In this document: in pieces, positions 36,166 through 51,000 of the stretch
Numbering within the stretch: the stretch's first letter is position 1
Layout of the letters: each line of letters starts with the position of its first letter
Source: Penicillium oxalicum
Lineage: Eukaryota > Ascomycota > Eurotiomycetes > Eurotiales > Aspergillaceae
Direction: 5' to 3'
NCBI RefSeq assembly: GCF_001723175.1
Contig: NC_064650.1
Coordinates: 4,526,001 to 4,590,000, forward strand
DNA length: 64,000 nucleotides
Translations under genes and position numbers: made by a program
Notes under the pieces: model-generated
What the model was told of the DNA's origin: nothing
Database searches by the model: none
Seen by the model: the letters and a program-made list of their open reading frames with translations, nothing else

Positions 36166-38247
36166 AAGGGGAGAGGGGGGGAGACGGAGAAGGGAAGATT
36201 GGAGATGAAAGCATGAATGACATCGCGAACGGTGCGGCTGTCAACAAGTGTAGGGTAGGCGCACGTCAAAAGTAGCGTGGCAATCCGCCGAGACCCAACA
36301 GCTTCGAATATAATCGGCTGGTGGCATGCACGTCCTGGAGGGGAAACTGCCCCCCCCCTCCTGGCACTTCGATCAATCTTCTATGCAGACACCAAACGGG
36401 AGGTCGAGAAAGAATGCTCAAGGGATGAGAGAGACACAACATGGGTCGGATGTGAGGGGGTCTGCCCCCAGTCACGAGTCATGCATGCCGTACGCTTTCA
36501 CGATCCTCCCGAATTGGTCAGTTTGCGAACTAGTTATCGCCGAGCGCGTATTTTCCCACATGGTAGGAAGAAGGCGGCTGTGGTTTCCGATGATAATGAT
36601 GGTTATTATATTCATGATGATTTTTCATCATCCCGGTTCTGAATCTTACTATTGCCTTTTCTTTCTCCTTGTGTTTCCCTTTTACGGTTATTTATTCTTT
36701 TTTTTTCCTCTCTGTCTCTCTCTCTCTGTGGCTTAGAAGATACAATGAGTGAAGTTATTTCTGAAAATAGATTTGGACGGAAGTGTACTTCCAGTTGTCT
36801 CCTATGGTCATCTGGCGCTGTCATCAAACGATGAGTTCCTATAGAAGAATCCTCCTATACGCGAGTCAGACCAGGCCGTCCACGCCCAGGAATGCCATGG
36901 TTCTTGACGCGCGATAGCAGCCCCGATGAGGTGACGGTCTACCCTCTTTCAATCGAGTCCATCCCCAGTACCGCACCGCTGGAACAAGGTGTTGCGTGAT
37001 TTGAATGGCTGCCGGGGAACAATAGGTCCTCCTTTCTTCACACAGTAGACCGCTATCGCATTATACCGCATTCTAGCACACTGCAGAGATCACGGTCCCG
37101 TGTACAGTGTGTATTGGACCACACGACACGGTGTACACGGTACATACTCGCACATGCGTCTGGACGTCGAGTCTCCAGTCCTCGCGAATCCAATGACATG
37201 CCATCGCAAAGAGTTGATCGACTAGTATCCTTGGTGGCCGGCAGATAGGGGTGATGGCCAATCACCATGAGGGGCCCACCTCCCCCGAACATACCGGATC
37301 GAGTAGGAGCTAAACGATGTGGGTTCCACGGAGCAGACCCGCTGGTTCAAGTGGAGACCAGCACCCGCGTGGAGGCGTGCTGATTCGCGCTCGGGTTTTG
37401 GCGGGCAAATTAGCGTGGAGCGCGACGCTAATGAAATCCGAGAAGCGAGCGCAAGGAACGCGATCCCCCAGCAGAGACGCGGGCTGGGTGACAGGCGCCG
37501 GGGCAGACAAGAGGATGTGACTGTCCACGACTCGGACCAAATCCGTGTCGTAGAATCCACGCTCACCAGGCGATACGGAAGATACACAAGCATTTGGCAT
37601 CATTCAGGCCCGGTGCGAGGGGAGAAAAAAAAAAGGGAACACACATGACATGGTTCCCAGAATTGTTATTCCATCTTCATTCCACATCATGATATTAGAG
37701 GGATGAAGAACGGGAGGGGAAGAAGAGATTAGATACAATCGCGATCTTTCACAAAATGAAAGCAAAAAAAAAAAAAGAAAAAGAAAAAGGTGAAAAAGAA
37801 GCACCGGGTTCAGGTATCAAGAACGAAATCATCCAGGACAGGAGATGAAACACAGGGTGGAAGAGATGATCAATCACGCAACAGGAACCCGAACAGTTTT
37901 TGCAAGATCATAGAATGTTCAGTTGAGGAGAATTTCATGTATCGTCAATCCCGTCCTGGACATCAAGAGGCAGAAGAAAAAAGAGAAGAAGAAGAAAAAG
38001 TCACAAGAGGAGATAGAAGAACCAGATCAATACACACGGAGAACATACATTTCCAAGCTCTCTCAAGACGCAGTAAAGGGGGAATCGAGGCGTTTGGGAA
38101 GACACGCAGAGTACGAAAGGAAACGAGACAAGAGGCCGAGGAGAAAGGATCAGGAGAGAGAACGCGAGAAGAGGAGTCGTAACGGGCATTTCATCAGTCG
38201 GGTCAGCGAGAAGACCCGGACCCTGGGCATCTAGGCGGGATTCCCTT

Positions 38248-39576
<1,329 letters not shown>

Positions 39577-42500
39577 CACAGTGATCGGCGAGTTGAAAGC
39601 AGGAAGAAGAGTAGCTCAAATGTCTTCGCAGCAAGTCAAGGCCAAATTGCGGCGAGCTTGGGGGAGACAGAGGTGAACGGATCGTAGAGTCGAGCGCCGG
39701 CCGAGTGAAGCACAGAGCGATCCGGAAACTGGCAGAGGAGGGCAGAGACGACGAGGGGTTGAAGAGACACAAGAAGGTTTTGTCAGCACATGCAAAGTGC
39801 AAATCCAACTCCGTCAAGTCGATGTAAGGATCCGGGATGGTCCTAGTCAGGCCGAATGGAGAGGAAAATGACCAGGCTGTTGAGATGTTGATGTGGGCCA
39901 AAGGTATGATGAGAAGAAAGAACCACTCATCTCAGTGGGAACACGGTTCGCAACGAGGCACGCAACTCAGTGCATAAGGCCGCGAGTGAACAGAAACGAA
40001 CCCTCCAGCCGACAAGATCGAGGACAATCGCGCGACAGCAACTGCAGGGAGATGGTGAAGTGCGGAGAGGGAGGGAGAGGAGGGGGGATGAAATGCGACC
40101 CAGCAGGTCGAGTCTACTTTATGAAAGAAGAACGATCCAGCTTTAGAGATGCGAGAACGGCCCGGGGCTCCTTTAGGTTGGTTGATGAGTGTCCACTCTG
40201 GAGAAACTCTCTTCTCTTTTTCAGTGAGAGAAAAGACCCTAAGAAGGGCAATAACGGCGCGGACTGGAACCGTCTCCAATGAACAAAAAGCAGCAGAGTG
40301 TGAGTAGAGGGGCTCCTTATTGCTTCAAATGATGGAATATTCATGATTTGTTTCCTTATTCTGGTATCCTACTTGATTTGAATTTCGTTTATTTTTGCTT
40401 TTCTTTTTCTTTTTTTTCTTTTTTTCTTTTTCCTTTTTTTTTTTGCTTCTTGATACATGATGGAGAGAAGGGGGGGGCGGGGAGAAGCTGAGCAAAAAAT
40501 CAAAAATGCAGAAAATTCCCGACTGGACTGTAGAAGATGAGGGAGACGTCGAAGGTGTTGGTGATTCTTAGAGATTATGATTTTTTTGAATTATTATTAT
40601 CACCCCAAGGGGGTGCGAATGAGAAATTCAATTTTAATGGAATTTGGATCTTCCATTTCGGGGAACAACATGAGCGAGGACCGAAAGAAGAAAGGTTTTC
40701 TGGTTCGAATTAAATAATTCAATAATTCAGGGGACTTGAGGTTTAATGGTTTGGAGTCGGGACCATTGCATGAATCATTCCATCTTGTATCGAGCTTTAC
40801 AACTAGCACCGTAAAAGATGATACAGTACACGATACGTACCTTGAGAATGTATCATCATACCATACATACCCTGCCTCGTTCCATCAGGTATTTAATACA
40901 TACGATACGCTGCTCTCACAACTCATACTCGTAGTATCACCCGCTACCCAGAATCGCTTTGAGAGGTTCAAAAGCCCTGAGGTGAAAAAGAAGGAGGCCA
41001 TCGGCATTTAAAATGTGCATACGATAGGAATAAATAGACAACCTTCAACAGCAACGACGAGGTACCAGGAACATGTTGTCAGTGATCAAAAAGTCGGCTG
41101 AATTTTCAGACCATGATTGGTGGATGACTGTCGGATAAGGTTTCCAAGAGGCAACCTCCGAGGGCAACTCTTCTGCGATTCTGAATTCGAAGTTCCCGTC
41201 ATGAGGCGAAGTAGTCATTCTCCGATTTGGAGACGAGTGACTTTTCCACAGTGGTCGGCCTTATCGTCGGAGGAATGGCCGGCTACGAAACTATTTGTAT
41301 AAGGAAAGTGGGTTAGGCGTCAAGGGTGTGCTTGTCGAATAGAGAAGCGAAAGAACCGAGGCGGCGACCCGATGAGAGGCGGGTCTCTCCTTTCACCAGT
41401 GGTAAACCTAAATGTGTGCTGCAGATTCAACTTTTGAAAGTGATGCTTTCCGAAGAGCTGCGCTGGAGCATCAGCGTCTGAAGAGCGGCGACATCAGTCC
41501 TCGAGCACATAACATAGCGTGTACCACTTCTTCTTTCTTGGAACATGGGCTTCACGTTTTGTAACTGTAAACCCCCCCCTTCTCCTTGCGCACAATGTGG
41601 TCGACTATGAGCATGAGAGCAGCACATCGTCTCGGTCACTCTTGATGGCTATTTCCGGGCCGTAACCGCTCCCGTACACTATAATGTCATACAGTGCAGT
41701 TTGGTATAGTTCCTCTTCGACGAGTCACGGTAGTTTCGAATTTCTGTACATCAACATACGAAAGCAGTATCTTTGGTAAAGATGCCGGTAATGTCCGGGT
41801 AATATCATAGCTCATACAGTCCGCGTACATGAGTGCATCTTCCATCCGATGACCCCACCAGACGATGGGTCTGTCGGATATCGCCAGCCCTCTTGGCCTG
41901 TCAGTGGGAAAAGGTTTCCCCACCTAACCATATCCTGGTTGGATCTCTGTCACGCATGAGAAAAGGGGTGGGAGATTCACAACTCATTACGAAATGGAAA
42001 AGTGGCCCAGCATCCCTCAAGGATTGCTGATGGACCAGAAATGAATGTTCACTCTGTCCTTTGGGCCGATGGATACCGACTGGAGTATAGTCAATTACAC
42101 ATCCAATCATTTCTGGAAAGTGGAGGACTGGAAAAAATGAACCCGGTCGTGAAGGAGTACAGCTACAGGAGAGTACGGCTACAGGAACACAGCGACAGGA
42201 GTATAGCCAGGAGACATTGTCCTCGTTGGAACGGACCGTACCCGATGTAACGCAGCGCCGGTGTGATGGACCTGAAGGTCATGTTTCGATGGTCACAGCT
42301 TCGCAGAAGTAGAAGAGCAAAGAGTCAAGTTCTTTACCGTACAGCTGGGCAGAGCCATCATTTGCCATGTCGCAGTTCCGACAAGGATGCTGGGATCATG
42401 GGGCGGAGGTTTTCATAATGAGTCCTTATCGTCGGTATACTCAGGTACCTGTCTACCGGCTCATGTATGTACATCTACCTCAACACTGTAGCCGACAGTA

Positions 42501-45000
42501 AGAGTAGAAGACATGTAGAGAAGCACCACCTGAACAGTCAAAGGGTACCCGGCTACCCATCCATAGCAAGGTTGGCATGGGCCTGTCACAGCCTGGTTTC
42601 GATGAAAGCCCGAGTTATGATGGCGCCAATGGTACAGTACAATCATACCACAAGTCATCGCACATGAATCTTCCTTCGTGTCGCGAGGTCGAACCCCACA
42701 TTCCCTTGGATGATCCACGGCCAGGTCATGAAAGCCTGGTTCATGTGGGCATTACAGACTTGCCGTTCCCTGTGGAAGACGAGGAGGGGTGCTCATTAAC
42801 CTTTTCGAATCCCGACTCACCCAACTGGCGAGGATGAGACCGTGTCTTCGATGGCAGATTTGAGGGGATTCGACCAGGGATAGTACATATGTACATGAAG
42901 AATACGAGCTTCAGGCTGGCAGGGATCTGGAGAGTCGGCCCTCGGCGACGGGTGGGATGGGCGGCTCGATTTCCAACAATGGACATCGGTGGTATTTCTC
43001 CTCTTTGGCCTGGTTGACCGACGACCAGGGTGGGTGTTACTTATTTGGCCAGACGAGAGGCCGCAATGGGTCTGTTCAATGATTTTGTCCTCGTATGGCA
43101 AGCTTCACGCGAATACCTTCCCATTAGTCCTGGTATTGTACCAGCACCCAGGTTGCGAAGTTATCAGACTCTCAACCATGCTCGCCTCTTTCGCAGCAGT
43201 CTCCATCTTTGGCCTCTGCCCGATGGCATGAACTGGCGTAGAGCAAACCAAGTACAGTGGAATGGATACGGTTGAGGGCTTCAAAGAACACACTAGCCAA
43301 AAATAACCAGGTCTATACACCAGCTGGGTGAGAATGAATTAATTCAGGAAGCCATAGAGAACCATATCGCATGCTCCTTCAAGCAAAAGATAACCCAGCG
43401 AACTGGGCTTAAACGGTCACATTCGGCACTCAGGGAAGATTAAATCACCATCGATCAGTCTGAGACGGCCGAGAGTGATGAACGAAGAGCTGGCGTGCGC
43501 TTCACCCCGGGCGAGGAAGACTCTCCAACCGCAAGATCATTACAAATTGATAGAGTGAGGTGTTGAAATTACACGCGTCAAGCAGGAGCAAAACAAAATC
43601 ATTTTTGTCCAGATAGGATGACTTTGTCAATCACAAGTGGGCTCCTCGTCCTTGTCACGCATGACGCTGTCAATCTTTCCTGCAGCGCGTGGTCGCACAT
43701 CGTTCGGCTATCCTCGCTTGCGTGAGCTGAGAGTTTTCATAAGGTCCTTATGTAGATGATATCATTGTATGCGTGCTTGCCCTCCAAAAGAGTATACTCA
43801 CAGTCTCTCTGTCTACGGAGAGCCTCAAGGGCATGGGAGAATGTCCAGTAGGGCCATTGTGTCCCGTCAGCAATAAGCAAAGAGTGACCGAACTTCTCCG
43901 GGCGCCTACTTTGTTTGAGTTGTGTGTCCTGATATAGTTTCGCTGAACCTTCTGGTTCCAAAGACGCGCAAAGCGGAAATGAGGGTAGACGAACAAGGTT
44001 TCAGGCGCCCGCCTGGAGATCCACCTGTTCATGGTCTGGCTTTCACGCCCTCGATATTCTTCCTCTAGAAAATAAAAGATCAAATGCAAGAAAGACCAGG
44101 CGCCAGAGATGAAGAGCGTGTCGTGATATTCATCAGTCTGTTAATGGTGGGCCTGGTACTCACCTCAAGATGGGGGGAGGGGGGGGACTTACGAGGTTGC
44201 TTGCGCGTCGGCTTATCAAACGTCCTGTGCTGGACGTTTTTCCAAGTGATAAGGGGATGCATCTCAATTTTCATTCCACCGTTGGAAACACCAAATGCCC
44301 CGCAATAGAGAAACGACTTTTGTTGAAGGAGCCAATCGTCCATCATGACAGTAGATCGCAATGTCAAGGTCTATACTGCGGAAACGATGAAGGAGGGATG
44401 TTCCTACGCTGCAAGGGATGCTCTGTTGCGTTTTTTTTTCGAACGTCTCACATGTACTTCCACTTTTCTCTTTCTGACTCTCTCAAATTCTCAACGCCTA
44501 CCAAGCTCTTCTCATTTCACTGTGTCATTCCCGAGGGTTCACACACGTGGAATAGTGCTGTTCTAAAGATTTACCTCTGTTTTCCCTCATCTATCATGCG
44601 CTCTGGCCCAAATGTATCCTTTAGTGCCGGATCTTTCCCGATCGTTATTTCACCGAGGGCTAGTGGTGTCCCGCTGATAATTAGGGAAATGAAATCCGAA
44701 TCTTGACCCCCACATTAGCCCAGCCCTCAGTGGAGGAGGACATGCTAGACTGGCCCTCATTTTGAAGAGGGGGGAAATAAACCTTTTGCCCTGTGACTTT
44801 CACCAGTGATCATAATTCCCCGGGCTGAAGTGTCAAAACGGGTCCAAGGGGCCCGGCACATAGTAAGTTTGCAATACGATGGGGGACTCACAAGGGCCTT
44901 GATTCGTGATCGCCCAAATAGGTCAATAGTTACGAGTGTCGTCTTCCAGACCAGGCCGTTGATGGGCTTCAGACAGATAGTGTTTGTATGGCCTCATTTC
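39577..45000. other. Gene-poor region upstream of the C2H2 gene, part 1
   Basis: The first kilobase or so is probably the promoter and leader of the C2H2 gene. A T-rich polypyrimidine stretch lies at about 40389-40445. A 14-16-base imperfect tandem repeat lies at 42154-42214. A 178-codon frame near 44170-44706 lacks a normal start and any motif. No gene recognised. Confidence 0.6.
42154..42214 (+). repeat. Imperfect 14-16-base tandem repeat
   Basis: About four degenerate copies of a unit like GGAGTACAGCTACA (then GGAGAGTACGGCTACA, GGAACACAGCGACA, GGAGTATAGCCA). It is seen directly; no function is known. Confidence 0.75.
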
Positions 45001-48000
45001 AGTTTCACAATCATCATCGAGGTCAATCGGACAGACCAAAGACCGACACTATCTGATCTGCACTTGCTCTCCGGCATGGTTATTTTCGGTACGTCCTTGT
45101 GGACTTTGAGTCTACAATCCATGGGTGAATGTTGCCCTTGTTCATGATAGATAAACTCTATCTTTGGCGATTCATGGGACTCCCGACAGGCGCGTGAAGA
45201 TCGTTGCAAATTTGACGGTGGAGACGAAGGTTACCGCTGCTTTTTCAGGGTTTTCTTGGATTCCCCCTCCTAATTGACCGCCACATATAAACTCTATCAA
45301 ATCCAGACAAGGTGACAGGTGCATGGGATTCTGTTTCCGTGTTTCCACCTGTGGATTAGGGGATTTGGTGGCGATGAGTGAAAGTGGAAGGTCGAAAGGA
45401 TACACGTAGTTTCCTGTACCTCGCACTCTTGAAATATTGTTGCTCGATTGGCCCTTGACGGGGAACATTTACCATAGACGTTCCTAAGACTTTCGGCCTC
45501 AAGTTCCACCAACCTGACGTCTTGTCGGCCACCCTTCAGGCTGCCCAGTCTTGTCTGGGCCTCGCCGAGGAAAAAAAAAAAAAATGCGTGGACATGGCAT
45601 ATGAGCCCAACATACCATCAGGGTGCTGATCAGATCAATCAAAATGCCCTTCACAGCTAAGTTACGCTTCGGCAGCGAAGGAAGCCGGGGCAGCTCGCTG
45701 GCGCAGGCTCCTACAGACCAGGAATCAACGACCATCCTCGAAACTTTGTTCGTTATATTTTTGCTGCCCTCGCCGGGAATATGCCAACATGCTATTCTGA
45801 CCATGGTTCTGTACTTGGGAAGATATGGCAGGTAAGTACAAATGTATCCAGGATGTACCTTACCCATATAAGATCGCCGATACCAACCCTAACATCCCTG
45901 TTCACGGACGCGTGCCGTCTATGAACTTTGGTTAGAGTGTGGCCCCGTCGGTTCACCCAAGGTTCTACAGTCCCTTTTTTGATTCCAGCTTACTTTCAGA
46001 TGTCGGTAGTTTAGCCCATACAATGCAACGGACAGTTGGGGAATTGTCTATCAGGACTATGAGTATCTGTTTGACGAGGAACCACTTGCAACGCGGACTG
46101 TGAAATATGAACTGTAGACTCGTCAGTGTTGCGGCTAGATCACCCACCCATTCAATTCATGAGGTGAGTGAGCACGGTATCGAAAACCGCTAGAGGTATA
46201 GTAGATAAGGCAAGAAACCGTGATCGCTCTTCAGTCTGCCAGTTGCCATATATGACCCCATACGTAATGGATGGCGTGGAAGTCTACGCAGCGATGCAGT
46301 GAACGAGTGCTCCTCCAGTCCATATCAGGCATAAGAAATTAGATACATAAATCTGTCCAAGGCTGCACAGTATTCGTGGCGGGAATACAAGCATGAGAAG
46401 CTGCTAAAGCCGAAAGTAAATTTACTCCCACTGGGATCTACTCCCCACCCCCCTTTCAAGCTCCCATTTGTCGCCTGAATTAATTTTCTTTCTTTAAAAA
46501 AGAGGGAGAAATATGAATGAGTTCACAGGCTTGGAGAGTCACACATCATTTTCAAACGGACGATATTCTCAATTGAGACTCAAAGTTCTGTGGCGCTGCC
46601 TCCAGCGAGAGGTTCGAGGAGCCTGTTAAACTGAACTGCCAGAAGGATTGGGGCGGCGGGTAGAGTGGCGGAGTGAGTGGAGTCCATCAAGTTTAAGTCC
46701 CGAGTCAGTCGAAAGGGCTCTCGGCAGTGCATCACTGGTCGTGAGTTTACAGCCAGGGGCAACAAGGGCTGGATACGATGGACATGAGTGGTCCTTCTGA
46801 TAATAATCAAATCCAAATAAGAGAGAGGCAGTGCGGTGAGGGTTCAACTCGAGACTATCAAAGAGGGGGGCGTTTGTGGTTGTCACTCGTTGACACCAAG
46901 GCCATTGCAATAATACACTCATGCATAGGTAATGGAGGTCCAATGATCAAATGTGATGCGTGAGAACTGCCCGCTCTAATTACCAAACCTAATTTCCTCA
47001 GATACCGTCCATACATCATCTAGCCAATACAAATCTCTCCCTCAATGACAGCCCATTCATGGAAGAAGTGCCATCAAATGCGAGCTGTTGAGATATGTAG
47101 AATGCGCTTCACCTATTTCTTGGTAAAAAAGGTGCTTGCCTTTTTCTAGCCTGTAAAAGACCAAAAACACTTGCTTGAGGTCAATCCAACGGACCAGATC
47201 TGCGACGTCAACATTTTCGTGTCATAAGGTTCCGAGTCCCAACCATTTGGAGCCAGACAGAGATACTGGATCTACAGTCATTACCGTCACATGCAAGTGG
47301 GGAATGAGAGGCTCCTGTAAATGTAAGAATGTACACTGGACCCTGTACAGGACCGTGATGGAGAATAGCATCCCCCAACACCGAGGCTAAATTTCACAAA
47401 ATGGAACGTAAATGACCCATGCGGTCCAGTCCAGCCCATGTAGTTCCTTGGCGAGCAGGCTAGTAGCTCGTTGGGTAGATCGGCTAGGGGCTGGACTGGT
47501 TGGTGTCCTTTTCGCCCTAGTCTTGCACTGAGTTGTCTGCCTGACGCAGAAAGGCAGACGATCTAGTTAGCACGAGAGTAAGTTTCATGAGATGAGAAGG
47601 TGTTGAAGGCCGTGTCGGTTACCCCGCATTTCCCCAGCGTCGTGCCGGGGATGATCGCTGTGATGCAATCGCCGTCCTGGCCATGTGGGCAGCAACAGGT
47701 ACTGTACAGCAGACACGGGATGACAGCTGACAGCAGACGTGAAGATCCTCCAACTGGACTCGGAATAGGAGTTGGTGGAGGCAAAGTGGACGATTGTCCC
47801 CAAAAGTCTAGTGCGCCAAGAGCACAACTTGGTCTCTAAGCGGTCCGATTCACAATGCATGCTAAGACGATCTATTTTACCGGGTGCGTCATTGATACTG
47901 TGAGCGCTGGAAAGATTGACATTCATTCGAGTGCTTGAGATAGCTCGCTTTGTCTCTTTCTTTTTTGGGCATGATGTCATTTGGCTTGGAACTTCTCATG

Positions 48001-51000
48001 TTGTTGGCTTCGAGCAATCACTAGGGTCGGGCTGTTTCCCTTGTTCCCTGGTTTGAACTTATTGACATGTCTCGTTGAAGTGCCAGCCGTCCTTTTCTTT
48101 TTCGATTTGTTCGATCGGTCTAGATGTCTTGAGGGCCCTGAAATATGAAGTTGGTAACGAGAACAAGCTGGCTAGAAAATTGAGAACTGTCTCTGGGAAT
48201 CGTTCGTATCTTCCTCGAGCCAGCATCTTGTTCATTGAGTCACATTTCAATTATCAAGCCATTTATGAGCAGGAAGCCTTTTTTTCAAAAAAAAAAAAAC
48301 ATTATGACACGGACCAACCAGCAGCCCAGTTCCAACCTAAATCATGTTTCGTGGGCGAGCTTTGTCAAGACAGAAGAACAGCTTTCAAAAGGCCACAAGC
48401 AACTACCCCGGCTAGGTTGCGCCACCACAAAGAGATTGATAGGTAACAATCTTAGTATATTCGTAGGATCAAAACCAAGTCAACCGAAGACCTCATTGCG
48501 ACACGCAGGCTCCAAGTGTCAGATGTCTTTATCAGTTGAAGACCTTGTGTCACTGATGAAGACAACGTGCGAATATATATCATACCAAGTGACTACCAGC
48601 CCAGACGGGACCGTCGAGAAATGTCTAAAAAGTGCGCTCTTGGAGTGGTTGAATTTTCTGTGCTTTTGGATCTCTGTAAGAGGTGAAACCTATAAATTAC
48701 TTCATTGCTTTATCTTGTCCAATTCGAATTTTTATTCCTTATGAGTATAGTTCAGCTCGATGAGTCAGAGCATTAGTGATAACAGCCAAATGCTCTCGCA
48801 AGAGTATCTACGCACGCGGAATAATCTTTCAATGTGCTTTTTCCTTTAATTTAACTACAACTGTTTTCGGTTTAACTCTGTGTCTCGATATGAAGGTCAA
48901 CCTAGGCCTCTTTTAGCGTCGGAGTTCCAGGATTGGTGAGCTCGGTTTTCTTTTAAGATTGACTCGTAACAGCATGAGCAGAGTTGGAAAGTGCAGTTTG
49001 GTTGGTGTGGATTGAAAAAGAGGTCTAACTCGTCTGTAATCTGTCAAACAATAATAGCAACCGTCATTTCAACTTTAGACTTGAAAAGATTCAGCTCAAA
49101 GCCGTTGGCTCCCCATGCGGTCAGTTGCGTACAAGTGTACGGATTCCCGCTCAAGATTCTTGTCCAGATACGATTTAGACTGCATCACCTCAACTTATCC
49201 TAAGACCCGAGATTAATATAGGCTGCATCCCGATGAAGAAAAAAAGTGCACTATGATCATCGAACCCTCAATGGACTTTTTCACAGAGACTATTCACTTT
49301 GTATGGTCAACCAACCTCGTTTAATCCGACATGTAGGTTCTCTCCTAGCGGTTTCATTCAAGAATGCCAAAGGGCTGGTAGATTTTTTGTCTCCTGTGCC
49401 TTGTTGATGATCGCCCTCTCATATGCAATCGACAATGCTCTTTTGGTGTCTGATGCCTTTTACTGGATCACTTCAGCCTCATCAAGAGAAAGAAAGGACT
49501 GAAAACATGACCTATACCAAAATTATCTGAGACTGTAGTAGCACTCGGTGACCTCATGACTCCTGCAGATGTATCAATCACAGTATATTGCGACAGATGA
49601 GGAATGTCAACTTCAGCCTTGATCCTGATGGCTACCATGAATCCGACGATGGTCCAAGTGTGGATCAGCTTTTACACCGGTGTATTTTTCTGGGTTAAAG
49701 CCTCTTTCTTTACACTCTCCATAGGTCCCATGTCCATGACATGGATCTTTCTTTTTGCTACTGTTTCGTCACTGATATTCACCACATTTCACACACAACA
49801 CATGAGGTCCTTGACGACTACTTCATTTGCCTAGGGATCATACTCAAAACTACACCTCTTTCAGAAGTTAAAAGCCGCTAGTGAGTCACCGATGTTGGAT
49901 ATACTACTAAATCAGGACAGAACCTCTAAGTGTCGCGTTCTAGACCAGGATACCAGTCTCTCCATTCGCGATGGATGGGCGAGACAGTCTTGAGTGGGTC
50001 GTTTTTGAACATGCTAAAAGTTGAGCATGTCAGCCACTGCAGGGCAGTCTCGCTTCAGCGACGATAACATCCTCGAATAAGGTTCTGTTTAGCTATCTTC
50101 TGATTTCCACTGCCTATAGATTTTGTTTTCTTCATATCTGGCTGCTCATCAATCTAAAGTGCATTCCCAAAGGCCAAGATCAAAATTGCAATTGACTCCA
50201 TGTCGCTATGGCACCTATGTATCGTCGAATGCCCTTGCGACTAGACACTTGAGAACGGCAATTTGCCGTGCCGATTCGCCATCGATTGGTCAAGCGTGCA
50301 GTGGCGCCGAAGGGAGTCACACTCGTCCAGTCATGTCTATCCTCACCCTTCTCCCTTCTCTCTCCTCTCCCCTTGATGCATTTCTCGGTACATTGCCAAG
50401 TCAAGCAGCAAAGAGGAAAATAGAATCCGGGCTGTGGGGGCGATAAAGCCCCATTAGTGGGAGCGGCAAAGAATCTTGCAGATACTGTCGGAGAGTTTCC
50501 GAACGGAGAGGGGATTTTATGAAGAGAGTTAACATCCATACGGAATGATGCCTAGATCGGGAATGATAAGCCCCTTTAGCTCTGCTATTTGGTATTACAC
50601 ATGCATATGCTTGTCGGTACTGTAAATCGGCACTTTTGCTCTCATCCACCATATACAAAATGTTTTTCGGATATGGAAGCTGCATCGGCATGGACAGTTG
50701 CCAAGCGTGGGGGTTGAATATCATAGAGTCAGATTTCAGTCTTACGGAATCATTTTGAGGTCACTCCGTCTCAGCGAATGGAGGTACATGCCAAGCAGAG
50801 TATGTAGGGTGACTATGACTGTTTGAGAAGCTGGAACAAATTGAGTCGAGGCCAAGTCTACTGTGAGATGAAATGTACCATCTTGCTCTTGAATACTTAC
50901 AAGTATGTACATGGTCGGAGATGTTCTCGGAAGACTGGGTACCTGTGAGGCAATGGATGCTTCTTGTATAGCCGACGTTGATCACTCATACCTGGCATCA

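Larger units (their letters stand above)
33321..38247. other. Gene-poor region, part 4, ending in the C2H2 gene 3' flank
   Basis: No gene recognised. It includes a 21-base perfect palindrome (33670-33690), G/A-rich patches around 34050-34120, and a (GA)n microsatellite (36136-36160). From about 37750 to 38180 the plus strand is very purine-rich, meaning a pyrimidine-rich 3' flank for the C2H2 gene read on the minus strand. The 130-codon Arg/Glu/Lys frame there is a by-product of that bias. Confidence 0.6.

Noticed and set aside
37790..38182. Arg/Glu/Lys-rich 130-codon frame next to the C2H2 gene
   Set aside because: It is produced by a purine-rich strand opposite the C2H2 gene 3' flank; low complexity with no normal protein features.
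44170..44706. 178-codon plus-strand frame
   Set aside because: No ATG at its start, no recognisable domain, and a Gly-rich start produced by a G-rich stretch.
48235..48744. 169-codon plus-strand frame in A/T-rich DNA
   Set aside because: No motif, no splice support and random-looking composition.
49604..49834. Short hydrophobic frame that looks like a membrane protein
   Set aside because: The hydrophobicity follows from T-rich sequence; there is no homology or partner exon.
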